From contig BDSI01000097.1 in the NCBI GenBank assembly GCA_003117195.1, positions 182,043 to 246,042 of the forward strand: 64,000 bases of DNA, read 5' to 3'. The DNA comes from Eudorina sp. 2006-703-Eu-15 (Eukaryota; Chlorophyta; Chlorophyceae; Chlamydomonadales; Volvocaceae). The notes below the pieces were generated by a model. It saw only the letters and a list, made by a program, of their open reading frames with translations, was not told the origin of the DNA and did no database searches. The position numbers and the translations under genes were made by a program. Below are positions 32,087 to 43,936 of this stretch, one piece after another. Numbering within the stretch: position 1 is the first letter of the stretch; every line of letters begins with the position of its first letter.

Positions 32087-35000
32087 TCACTCTGGATCGT
32101 CGAGCCCAGGGCCCTCCTCTTCCTGCTGTTCCTCTTCCTTCCCGGTCGGCACCGGCTCGGACGACTGCCCCGGCGGCGGTGATGGCGCTGGCGGCCGGTG
32201 CTGGGATTGAGCCGCCGCAACAGCCGGCGAGTCCGCCGGCTCCCGGGCCGCCTGTGCCTGTGCTACACCAGCCTCAGTTTTCGCCGCCGAAGCGATTGCT
32301 GCTGCTGCCGCAGGTACGGCAGCCGTCGTGACGGGCTGCGGTACGGCACCGCCAGGAGATGCCGCCGCCGGCTGCGGCTCCGGCGGTTGCTCCGGCGCCA
32401 CCACTCCTCCAGCGCCGCCGTTCGGAGCGGCCGTCGGCTCCGCCGCCGGCGCGGCGGTTCCGGCAGTCGCTGACGACGGTGACGCCACAGCGGCGGCGCC
32501 GGCCCCTGACTTTGCCGCCGCCGATGCGGGTGCGGGTGCGGGTGCTGAATCCGCGGCCTTCCGTGCTGTCGCTCCCGCCGCCGTCGTTTGTGAGATGACC
32601 TGCACCAGAGGTCGAGTGCTGCCGCCCTTGGCCGCCGCCGCTGCCGCGCCGCCTCTCCCCGCGGCGTCTGCCTTATTGGAGCTCGCCGCGGCGGATTCGA
32701 CGTGGTCTCGGAGCACTGTGAGAGCGCCCGCCACTGGGTGGTAGGCGTACCACACACCCGCCACGCGGTCGCGCTCCTTCGGCTGTCGTACACCACCGTA
32801 CAGAACGACACAACGGACCAGGGTCGGGTCGAGCCGGGAATATCCTTATAAGAGGGACAACGTCGCCTGACTAAGCCTGTACGAGAGTACGGCAACGCAA
32901 CGTTCACGGACAGGCGGCATCTTCCAAGCATATGCGGTTGCATCAAACAGCTGTCCCACTGGGTTTCTTCGCTGTTTGGGGGTTCCCCAGTACCGGTCGT
33001 TTAACTGTCCATTCCACTCGCAAGGCGCTCGACATTGTCGCCATGCCCCCAGGGTTCCCCCATGTAAGGCATGACTCCCAAGCGCTGTGGTCGTACTAAC
33101 CTCGTACCTCTGCCCCCCTGACACGGGTGTCGGGACGCCAAGCCCCAGCATTCCGCCAACCCGGCAAGCATTCATCCAGACCCGGATCCCGAACACCGCC
33201 CGCCCAACACCGCCCAACGCCCACCTTTGGCGCCTTCTTCAGCTTCACCTGCAAAATCCGGATCCGGATCCATCCGGGCGCGAGGGTGGGGACGCGGCGG
33301 AGGAAGGGGGGGTCAGGCAAGAGGCCGGCGCGCATAGCCAGGGAAGGGATGGACGGATCACGGACTGGCCATTGCAGGTGACTACACAGCGTCCGACGCA
33401 CCTGTGCCCCCACCTGTGACACAACCTCGTGTTGCCTGAGCTCTTCGTCCTTCCCCGCTGCTCCCCCCCCTCCCCAGGCAGCAGCGCAGCACAGCCCCGG
33501 CGCGGCGGGCGCGCCGGGGCCCCACCGTGTCTCCGTACCGACCGACCCAGCTGCGGCACGCATAAAAGCAGTACGGCAGTCGTACGAACGAAACCCACCT
33601 GCAGTACGAGGCCGTCCACCGCCAACAGTCCCACGGTGACCCACAGCACCGCCGCCCCCTCCGCGCTGTCCCGGGTGGGCAGCTCCGGCAGTTGGAGCAA
33701 CGCCTCCGAAACCAGTGAGCCCCAACGAACAACCGCCTGCGGGGACGTTGGGGCAAGAAGGCAGGGTGCTCCGTGACCCACATGACATATCGTACAGTAC
33801 GATGTACAACATCGCTCCATCGCTCTCGTACGGCACAATACGACACAGACAACCGATCAGGACGCGCGCAGGGTGGCCAGGGTTCCCTCCGCAGTTGCGG
33901 TTAACAGCCTCCTTGCCTTTCCGTTGGCCGGTAACGGCCGTGTGCTGTCAACGTCCAACGGCCTGAGGCGGTACCGCAGCCCGTGCACCGCCGGTGCGGC
34001 GGCGGCGGCGCCGCCGCCGCCGCTGGGTCCTGCCGCCACCTCCACGGGCTCCGGCGGACGACTGTCGTCCACCTCCATCGAGAAGTCGTACCAGGCTTCG
34101 TACACGCCGCTGTCGTGCACCTGCAACCGCCACCAGAGAGCGTTGGGTGATTATGCGGGTCGGGAGCCTGAGGAGACCGGGGAGCTAGCACAGCAGTACG
34201 GCGGGCGTGGGTCGGTGATGAGACAGCGGGTGTGTCGCCGTAAGTCCCATCAGGTCAATGCATGCACGCATGCATTCACACTTCACAATGAAAGGTGTTC
34301 TCAGGTAGGTGTTCAAAAAGTGAGCTTCAGGAGGTGTTACACTACATCGTGTCCTTTGGTACACGAGCGCCAACCCGCTGTACTGCTGCCGTACCTTCCG
34401 CCACGTGCTGACTTTGACCGGCGCCGCCGGCCCGGCGGCGGACGCCGCGGCGGCTTGGGATCCGGCGGGCCCGGCCGGAGTCTCCGGCTCCAGCTCACAC
34501 AGGAAATCCAGGTGCTGCAGTACGACACAGCACAGCACAGCACGGCACGGCACGGCACGGCACAGTATACGTGAGGGTGGCGGCGAAGCATCGCAGATGT
34601 CCGCCGGACAGGACCCCGCGAGGCCAGCCTGACCTGTGAGCTCGGAACATTTTGAATTCGCGCGCTTTTGCGAAACTTGAAAACCCGGCTTCACAAGGAT
34701 TGTCGTCCGGCCAGGTCCGGCGATACCGAGCATCGACGGACCCCTAGGTCCGGCAACCCCGGCCCCAGGCCGCCCCCGGAGCACGGCGCATGGACCCTTC
34801 CTTATCCGGCGATACCGACCCGCCCGAGGGCCGACAACCCCGCGCCCAGCCCCCCACCCCCCGCCCAGCCGCACCTTGAGCATCGCCTCCACCCGCTCCT
34901 GCGCCATCCGTCGCGCCTCCGGCCCAAAGTGCTCCCGCTTGGCCCGCTCCGCCACCTCCCGCCAGTTGCGGCCGCGCAGCAGCGCGTCCCTCACCACGGG

Positions 35001-37553
35001 TACCGCCTCCAGGATGAGCGCGCCCGACCTGCCCGCGCCGCCCTGCGGGGAACAGCGGTGGGCGGGCAAATGGAGGGGGATGGAGGGGACATCGGACATC
35101 GACAAAAATCCATGTGAATCGGAGTTGTTAATGTGTTTGGTGGGTGGACAGGGCAGAAGTGCGCGTGTCGCGGCAGGGACAAAAGCCCCAAGGCTGGAAA
35201 ACGCCAGCGCGCCAAACAACTGATGTGGCGGGCTAGCGGCGGGTGTGTGTTTGTGGAAGAGGCCCGCCCGAACCAAACCAGGTGTGAGTGTGTGTGTGTG
35301 TCTGTGTGCCTGTGTATCTTCAGTAGTACGGCGGGGGACCGCCCTGCGGCTCATTCCCACCCGGGGGGGCGCAGTAGCACGTGCGCTCGGCATCAACCAA
35401 CCCGCCGCTCAGGCCGATGCGTTGCCCACCAACCGTGCCCAACCGATCGCGTCCAACCACCAACCAGCCGCACCCGACCACCCAACCCACCTGGTCCGGC
35501 AGCACCCCGAGTGCTAGCTCATCGATCACCCTCTGGAGGTCCTTGAGCACAGGAAGCTGCAGGAGTTAAAAAAGATAGGCCAAGGCAGGGGAAGAGGGCA
35601 AACAGGAAATTGGTGGTAGACGTATTCGAACTGCGCAGACTGCCAGAGCAAATGTCCGGTAAATCGTGGAGCGTGGCCTAGGCGGACGGGCCCAGGTGCG
35701 CCGTGGACGGCCACGAAGGTTAAGGGGCCCCGTGTTCAGACTGTCACGGGGCGCTGCCGCGGGGCCGCACATTCCGGTGGTGCAGATGCACCCCGTCTGA
35801 GCCCGCTCCGTCGCTCCACATCCCCCGATCCCCGCCCCCATCCCGCACCCCATCCCCGTCCGCATCCCCATCCGGGCCAGCTCAGCACGTTTACCGTGAT
35901 TATTCTGCCCCACCCAGTCCTTTCATCATGGTGGCCTGCGGCAGTGTTAATTCTAGTTTGGATTCGCTCGGGTCCCGCCCCACCCCACGCCGCACCAACC
36001 CACCAAATCCCAATCTTCAACCCCTCCTGATCCCAGCAGCATCACCTCCACTAGACCGAGGCCCCCATCCCAACCCACGCCGCCCCAAACCATCCAACAC
36101 CAACCACCTCATCACCTCATCACAACCACCTCATCACCTCATCACACCAACCACCTCATCACCTCATCACACCAACCACCTCATCACCTCATCACACCAA
36201 CCACCTCATCACCCCACCCCACCCCACCCCACCCCACCCCAGGTCTCCCCACCCCACCCCAGTGTATCCCCACCTGGTCGAACATGAGCTCGTTGAGGTG
36301 GCGCTTGAGGCCCAGGATGCGCTCCCGCCGGTACTCGTCCATGCCGTACTTGGCACGGCACCGGGGGTCCACAAGCAGGTTGGTCACCGCCAGCCACACC
36401 TGACGCCGAACATGGGGGTGGGGGGGGAGGAGGGGGCGGGTGCGAGGGGACATGAGGAGCGGGGAGGGGGTGGGTGGGAGGGGACATGAGGAGCGGGGAG
36501 GGGGTGGGAGCCGGGAGGAGGGCAGGAAATTGGTTGACATGTCTATACTGCACTGGTGCCAGAGCAAATGCCGATGGGGGCCGGGAGGAGGGCGGCAAGA
36601 CCAGGGTCAGTGAAGAAGTAAATAGCACAGGGAGCAGGGGTGCACCCTTGACGGCAAGGGTCCTTGCATCACAATGCGCGTGAGCAACGTCCGCCCAACA
36701 CACCACAACCCCCCCCCCCCGCCCCACAACCTCCTCCCCTAGGCATCCCCCCCCCGCCCTGGGCAAAAATCATCGTTTCATCCCCACCCCACCCCACGCA
36801 CCCCAACACGGCCCCAATGCACCCTCTCCCCCCCCCCAAATCACACACCCACCTGGCCGTCCGTCTGCGTGATCTTGAGCCTGTCCGCCGGCGGCACCAC
36901 CGCCCACTTGTTGCCCGCCCACTTCTCCAGCACGGGCCGCCCCCCGCCGGCCTGCCCAGCACCCGGGGGCGGCACCCGGGTGCGGACCCAGGGGGGTCGG
37001 TCCAGCAGCGGCAGCAGCCCCATGAGGGTGTCGTTGGTGGACACCAGGCGGCTCAGGGCGCCCATGGGCATCTGGGCCAGACCGTCCGTCAGGTAGCTGA
37101 GGGAGGGAGGGAGGGAAGGGGGAGGAGGGAGGGAGGGAGGGAAGGGGGTATGGGAAATTGGCAGACATATAGAGAGGGAGGGAGGGATATAGTAAATGGG
37201 TAGACATATAGGGAGGGAGGGAATGGGGGGGAGGGATATAGGAAAAATTTCCCTCCGCCCGATCCCAAGGACGTCCACCGCGCCCTCCCATGCACATGCC
37301 CCCCTGCCAGCAACCCCCCGATCCACCCGCCCGACCCACCCGCCCGGCCTACCCGCCCGTCGGCCTGACCGATCCGCCCATTCGCCCGGCGCACTGGCCG
37401 CCCTTCCGGCGGCGGCTGCCCCCCCCCGGCCCCCCCATGCGAATCAAGACAGGGAGGAAGGGGGGACGTCGTTGCTCCATCCTCCCTGTCTGAATCGGTT
37501 ATTTGCTCGGGCAGCAGCGCAGTCTAAACATGCCTGCCATTGTCCTTGACCTC

Positions 37554-37585
<32 letters not shown>

Positions 37586-40500
37586 CTCACCGCAGGATCG
37601 CCAGGCTGCACATCATGACGCTGAACTCCAGCTCCCGCCGCTTCTCCTCCTGCTCCTCCAACCGGCTCATCTTGAGCAGCTCCTCCGCGCTGTGCTCTGC
37701 GGCAACGCAGTGGTCCGAGGTCGTCCAGGGGGGGGAGGGGGGAAGGGCGGAAGGGAAGACGGACCCATGGGTCGCAGGGGCCTGGGCGGAGGCCCCCGTC
37801 GCGGCGATCGTTCAAGCGTCGCGCATGCCGACGCGGCCACGAGCCGTCTGACCCACGGGCCATGTGTGGCCCATGGGTCGCACTTCCCTCTTCCAGAGTC
37901 GCCGGAGCAATACCACCCGGCCGTCCTCCTCTCCCCCTCTTCCCTGGAGCTTCCGTACATCCGCCAGTTTCCTGGACCTTCCTCCCTGCTGTGCTCCCGC
38001 ATCACCACCACCACCACCACCACCACGTACCTCCACACAGCCGCCCCGACCGCCTCATCCGCCGTCTGTGTCGGCGGCTTTCACCATCAGTGTCCGAACC
38101 TGTGCCTCGTCGAACGCCCGCCCACCACACAGAGCCCCGCCACCCCCGTCCACACACCCACCGTACCCGCCTGCTCCCGCCTGTTTCTTTTTAACCCGCC
38201 TGCCACCCGTCCACCCACCCTGCAAGGCACCCTCACCCTCACCCTCACACGCACCCTCACCCTCACCCTCACACGCACCCTCACCCTCACACGCACCCTC
38301 ACACGCACCCTCACCCTCACCCTCACACGCACCCCCACACGCACCCTTGGGCTCCGCCATCCGACGGCCCTCCTCCGTATTGAGGCGCGTCAGCTTCCGA
38401 TAGCACCAGTCAGCCAGCTCCAACGCATAGTCCTCCGGCAGGGACTCGACGGCGTTGGAGTGGTACAAGGTCACCTGGGTCGGTCAGCCACGGGGGCAGG
38501 GGGCCAGGGGAGGGAAAGCGGCGGAGGCAGCACCGTACGGAATGAGACACCTGGTGCAGGCGGGCGAGTCTGGGCTGCTCTCAGCTTTCTATAACTCCCA
38601 CCCGCCGCCGCCCTTACCTTCCATCGGTCCCCTTTTATCGGGCCCCCCCACCTGCAGCAGGTTGGCCACCGTGACCTCGTGGTAGAGCAGCAGGTAGGCG
38701 GTGACCGAGTCCACTTGCTCGGCCAGGTGGGGCGCCAGCAGCGGGTACACGAACTGCTTCCAGGCCTCGATCACGAGCAGGTCGTGGACCAGCACCTGAC
38801 GGGGAGGCGGGAGGGCAGCGCGGGGAGGGGGAGGGGGCAGGGGGGGCGCGCAAACGCCTGAAGCCATGGGCGCGACGCGTTGTTCGGTTCAGATCTCAGA
38901 TCGGGTCGGGCGGCGGTTGTGCGTGACAATAAGTACACGATGTCGTTACGCATGGGCCGCGCTGCTGACTGCCGGAGAGGGGTCTGACCCACACCGCTGA
39001 GGCGAGGAGGGAAGGCTTGTGGTGGGGCAGGGCGCAGCCGCGGGGCCGGCTGAGTCAGCGCCGCAACCACAGCTTGTGGCGGCACGGCCCGAACTGGTCG
39101 GGAAGGGGCTTCAGCACCCCGCCTCCACCCGCACCGGGTTTCAGCTACCCGGCTTTCCCCCTTCCCAGCACCACCCTAACCACCCACCCTCCTAACCACC
39201 CCCCCACCCGGCTTCCCCCTTCTTCCCAACGGACGCCCCTCCCCCCCCATCACACCCACCCACACCGCTACCCGGCTTTCCCCCTTCCTCCCCCCCCATC
39301 CCCCCCCCACCGGCATCTTGTCCAGCGACACGAGCAGCTCCACCACAAACTCATCGCTGTGCATCACCGCGTTGTAGTGGGCCTGGAGGACCCGGAGGTG
39401 GGGTTGTGGTGTGGGGTGTGGAGGTGAGGTGGGGTGGGGGTGTAGATTAGGGGGTATGGTGTGGGGTGTGGGACGCGGTTGGGTTGTGGGTGGGGAGGGA
39501 TATGGGACATTGGGATATGGGACATTAGACGGTGATCTGGGTGCTGCCGTGTGGTGCGGTGGGGCGGGGTGGGGCGGGACGCATTGGATCGGGAGACTCA
39601 ACGACGGATGGAGGGTAAAAGCAGGTGTAGGCGTGCTGGCGACGGTGAGGCAGCGGTGGGAGGGGCGTTGGACTGATCCTCCCTGGAGGGTCCTCCCTTG
39701 CGTCCGCCAAGTCCACCAGGAGCGGAGTCCACCTGGTCCACAACCCACTCCTCCAGACGTCCCGAGCGCTGGACATGTGCCGGAATCGTTCTGGGCCCGT
39801 TTCACGTAGTCCCCACGTAGCCCCCCCGGCGCACGACCCTCCCTCGTCCCGACGGCGGCCGCAGGGGGTGGGGGGTAGCGGCGACCGCGCAGCCCCTGGC
39901 CCCCACAGCTGCCCGTGCGCCCCCGAAGTTTCTGACGGTTCCCTCCCTGGATTGCCGCTTGCGGTCGTGTCCATCGTCCATCCCGGTTCAGCCATCCCGG
40001 ACTGCCATCGCTGCTGCTACCGGACAGCACACTGCTGTGCCCTCGCGGGTTGCCCCTGCCGCTGCTGCTGCTGCTGCTGCTAATGAGGCGGCGGCGGCGG
40101 CGGCAGCAGCAGCAGCGCTGGCCCAAGCTCCAGGAACCCCGCATGGGGCTACGCAGGTAAATCGGTGGGACACGCTGCTGCTGCGTACCTGGAGGTTTAG
40201 GCGCTCGATCCATTCGTGCTGCGTGTTCCATTTGGGGCCGCCGACCTGAAGGGCAAGGGAGGATCGTGAGGTGGGGTGTGGTTCGGATGGAGACCGGCTC
40301 CAAGAGACCGCCTGCACGGCCTATCCACGGCCATGAGCTTCGGTTTAGGCGGAGATGTCAAGCGGCCGCTACATCCTACTAATGCTACGAGAGCATCACA
40401 TACGCATGAACACATTCATTTCGAATCTTTCCGAAACAGGTACGCTGCACTTCGGTTGGACGTTGCTCGTTAAAGAAGCATCGGTGGTGTGGAACTACCG

Positions 40501-40795
40501 GATCTCCGCTCCGACTAATCGGAGGCAACCATTCGAAAAACACGTTGTCCACGTGTATGCTGACGAGGTAATGCCACACCGCCGTGACGAACCTCCTCGA
40601 TGGTCAGCGCAGCAAGTTGGGAGATAATGTGTTCCGCTTCCGGCGCAGACAAGAGTGCCTGGGAAGTATGAACGTAAATGTGGGTCACCCGAAATCACGA
40701 CGGAAGAAATGTAGGTATTGAAGACGCACTACCTGCGTGCCTCCACCGCCTTGAGCGGCCTGGCCCCTTTGCAGGAGTTGTTCAATGGTATCCAT
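32087..40795 (-). CDS. ZMYND10: ZMYND10/DNAAF7-like axonemal dynein assembly factor lacking the MYND finger
   Basis: Sixteen exons on the minus strand: 40795-40733, 40658-40593, 40245-40189, 39382-39311, 38795-38652, 38474-38345, 37696-37591, 37096-36853, 36399-36274, 35556-35491, 35042-34875, 34514-34395, 34120-33917, 33736-33599, 33248-33225 and 32782-32087. They give 807 residues. ZMYND10 acts in the cytoplasm to stabilise dynein intermediate chains before arms are loaded into cilia. Collinear landmarks are ALLSAPEAEHIISQL, VGGPKWNTQHEWIERLNLQ, EFVVELLVSLDKMP, IEAWKQFVYPLLAPH, LLLYHEVTVANLLQ, LADWCYRKLTRL, LAILRYLTDGL, KITQTDGQVWLAVTNLLVD and the Arg-rich WREVAERAKREHFG helix. Animal family members end in a Cys/His MYND finger. 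None is visible here. Instead a tail runs VSTWRKVHDSGVYEAWYDFS, LLVSEALLQLPELPT, VKLKKAPKPKERDR and VWYAYHPVAGALTVL, then about 200 low-complexity residues. The intron after 33917 uses GC-AG. An extra exon near 38000-38080 cannot be excluded. Confidence 0.9.
33737..33916 (-). other. apparent GC-AG intron in ZMYND10-like gene
   Basis: The junction AAG|GCAAGG at 33917/33916 joins exons 13 and 14 in frame (PLPANGK then AVVRWGSL) across 180 bases. No GT donor in this exon keeps frame 0. Reading through instead gives a stop 20 codons later. Confidence 0.65.
38219..38345. repeat. CACCCTCA/CACGCACCCT tandem repeat
   Basis: Alternating CACCCTCAC and ACACGCACC units directly follow the donor at 38344 in a ZMYND10 intron. 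They encode VRVRVRV-type artefacts on the minus strand. Confidence 0.9.
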
Positions 40796-42520
40796 AACAA
40801 TGTTAAATGGAAATCAAATGCGTGCAAGAATGCATGATTGTTCGTTATCAAGGGACGGAAGGAATAAGAAGTTTAACTTCTAGCATGTTAGACGCGTGGG
40901 CACTTTCAATGTCTTAGAAGTATAGAACCTCAGGCACACAATCCTGGTCAATCCAACTTCCGTACGAACTGAACTCCTAGAGTCCTTCGACCGCTCCGAA
41001 ACTTGGACCTGTGTTCTTTAATAGGCCTGTACAACTTATGCACCAGGCATTGATGATTTCTCCGACCTTTGCGCACACTCTGGTGCTGCTTGCTGGCTGC
41101 CCACGCCACGCGCCCTGGGGCTGCTGAGTGCATCGCGCCAACTTCCCCGCAATAATATCCCATCACCCAACGCTGAGTAGTTGCGCCCAATTGGCCTGTC
41201 CAGGCCGCCGGGGCGTGCAAATCCTGCTTGGCGACTTGGTAGCCCCCTGCCGGATGCTGCGCCATGTGACCCTTCGTCGTAGGCAGCATCCAACAATGTT
41301 TCGTGGAAGTCTGCGAGGCACGGCTGAAGGTTTGTCAAGGTGACGGGCGTGGTTTTGGAAGGCGCGTCCAGTTGCGACCGGCAGCCGCACGGCTCATGTC
41401 CACCGCGACAATGGACGGCGTAGTTTCATTCCTCTGGCATCGAGGCTGGTGGGTCAAGGCTGGTGGGCCTATCAATTGAGGCCATGGGCTGCAAAACCTG
41501 GCCTGAAACCAATCAAGTCTTGAGCTCATCAGAACAGCATCCCGACAGCAGGTGATTCGCAGAATGTTGAACCGACACGGGGGCCGCTGGGGTTAGTTTG
41601 GGGTGTGACTTCCCGAACCCCGGTTGCGGCGGCTGGAGGAGCTCTGGGGGCGATGGAAGCAGTGATGCTATCTTAAATAAAATAAATATTTACGGGCCCA
41701 AACCCCGGAATTTTTCCATTTCACGGACCCCCAGAAAACCTGCGAGATTTCATTTATTTTACGCTGTAGGGAGCCGGAAATCTGCCCTGCCAACTATTTT
41801 CCAGACTACCAAAAGGGCCTGGAAATCTGCAGGCGCAGGGGCAATTCCTGCGTCGTACACCTGTCTACCGCCAAAACACACTCTGATGCCGTGTCCCGGT
41901 GACTCCTGGTTACCCTCCCCCCATATGCATCCGCGACGCCAGGAAAGCGTGCTTCACCCCTGAGAATCCCTGTCGTAGCTGTGGTAGCAGTCACCGTGCT
42001 GTCGAAACACGCAGAAATATTTCCCGTCCTGCCCCGAGGTTTTCATTTCCTGGCACCTAGGAAGGCCCCCAAAATCTGCCCTGCCAAAGATTTTTGGCTA
42101 CTGGCGACAGGCCGGAAACCTGCGGATTTCTATTTCCCCGTTTTGGAAGATAGCGGCACTGGATGGAAGGCGGCAACTGCACGTCACCAGATCCCACAGC
42201 AGGCGTGTGAGCAGGAGCCAGCGGCCAGCAGCAGCAAACACATCCGTGCTCATGGTTGGCCCGGCCATGTTGACATTGCGGTATGCTGTATCAGGCCAAC
42301 ACGCACGCCACCGACATACATCTCGAATAGGTCCACCGTAACATCATTGATAACATCATATCTCATATCGATATCGGAGTCAGCATGGCAGGGCGTTACA
42401 GGTAGGTGTTGCTGGCCACGATCAGGTGACATGAGGAGCCGTTGGGAGGGGTACCCGACTGCGTGATAACGGCGGAACCCTTCGCACTCCTCGAGTTTCC
42501 TTAACAGACTGGGAAGCCGG
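40796..42520. other. gene-poor stretch with degenerate repeated sequence
   Basis: Contains the ZMYND10 promoter side (40796 to about 41000) and a block at about 41690-42160. In that block a motif around AAATCTGCCCTGCCAA occurs twice (about 41779 and 42073) with related flanks, suggesting an old tandem or dispersed repeat. Short minus-strand frames at 40948-41338 look protein-like but shift frame, and I cannot place them in a family. Confidence 0.45.
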
Positions 42521-42560
42521 AGCCGGGAAGCCGGAGCAGGAAAGCATGGGCTACACTGCG

Positions 42561-42824
42561 ACCTCTGCGACCGCACCGCGCCTTCCGTCGCCGACCTCTG
42601 CGACCGCACCGCGCCTTCCGTCGCCGACCTCTGCGACCGCACCGCGTCTTCCGTCGCCGACCTCTGCGACCGCACCGCGCCTTCCGTCGCCGACCTCTGC
42701 GACCGCACCGCGCCTTCCGTCGCCGACCTCTGCGACCGCATCGCGCCTTCCGTCGCCGACCTCTGCGACCGCATCGCGCCTTCCGTCGCCGACCTCTGCG
42801 ACCGCACCGCGCCTTCCGTCGCCG
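42561..42824. repeat. 33-bp minisatellite, eight copies
   Basis: Eight head-to-tail copies of a 33-bp unit (core CCTTCCGTCGCCGACC), with point changes in three units. The unit length keeps frames open on both strands (TSATAPRLPSP and GRRRKARCGRR). No start, splice context or domain supports translation. Confidence 0.95.
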
Positions 42825-43668
42825 CGACACTGGGTGGCTTGTGAATGCCGCTGGGAGGGATGTCGTGGCCGCACTTGTTTGGCAGCACCGGCTCCCGAAT
42901 GCGAGCCTTGTTGCTCAAAGCAAGCACACGTGGGCCCGGGCGAAGGCGCATGTCCTGACTCATATTTTTGTAAGCGATTTGGGTTATTGTTGCGCGAGGG
43001 GGCTCCGCACCGCTCGAAGGGTTACGACGCGCTGAATCGGGCCGAATGCAGCACGGCGCGGCGCGCAGGAGGGTGTGCCTAGTGCCGCACTGCGTCTGCG
43101 GCTTGTTGGTAACATACATGTTATAATATATCAAATTGGCATATTTTGCTAGTACTAGTGCAACTGTCACAAGGTTCGACTGGCATGGCGACCTGCCGAC
43201 TTCTCGGGGCCGTTACCGACGCAAGCTTGCCCGAGGGATGAAGATAGTTAGGTAACTTAGATGTTCAACAATATATTCCTGAAGTGACTTATCTGAATTT
43301 ACATGTGCTGGATTGCAGCGTTGGGCCCAGCCTGCTTTGGACGAGGGACTCACGTTCATACATCAACCGTCCCCCATGCTGTTTTTAAGACAGGTTGTTC
43401 CGCGTCACAGCGCTGACTCGGTGACAGCAGGACGATTTCATTTTGTCTGCTTCACAAATCTGTCGTTGGGCAAATCTCTGCGCTCACAACCGACAAGTAG
43501 GTGAGCTCAAGCACGCTCAAGCTCAAGAGAATGGACACACGAGCTGCTGACGCGCTTCACGCACGTCACGCGTCTGTGTTCTGCAGCTGTGTCCTGCAGT
43601 TGTGTTCTTCAGCTGTGTCCTTCAGCTGTGTTTGTAGCGGACCGCTACGTTTCGCTGTTTTTCTTTAG

Positions 43669-43822
43669 CGGAAAGACTTCGCTGACGATGCAGCCTTGCC
43701 TGTATGGAGCAGGTTGGCCGAGGCGAAGACGCACAAGGTGAAGGCGCAGCAGGCGCAGGCGGAATTGCACAACGCGGAGACGGAGGCAGAGGCCAAAGTT
43801 CCCTCGCCGCAAGGGCAGTCTC
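43669..43822 (+). other. exon-like segment, possible coiled coil, family unknown
   Basis: After a pyrimidine-rich tract and an AG at 43668 there is an open stretch of 51 codons, followed by GTGAGT. It reads RKDFADDAALPVWSRLAEAK and continues with Ala/Gln/Glu-rich heptad-like sequence. It looks like a spliced exon, but I found no partner exon in phase. It could be a gene remnant upstream of the duplicated block. Confidence 0.3.
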
Positions 43823-43936
43823 GTGAGTGCTTGCCGATGAGGGCCGATTACCGTGTTATGATTAAAGAATGTTATTACAGCGGACCCGGTGGGTCATCGG
43901 TGACAGCCATCGGCAACAGCCGAAGCTTATTGTGCG

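Noticed and set aside
33857..33916. Stop codon ending the ZMYND10-like protein at 33857
   Set aside because: The GC-AG junction restores a smooth frame through three more exons with sound splice sites and a conserved-looking C-terminal segment.
38087..38344. VRVRVR ORF of 85 codons as a ZMYND10 exon extension
   Set aside because: A hexamer/nonamer repeat directly after a good GTGCGT donor; phase to exon 7 works with the donor used.
42561..42824. CRISPR array
   Set aside because: Units are directly adjacent with no unique spacers, and the DNA is eukaryotic. The same holds for the 54-bp array at 48886.
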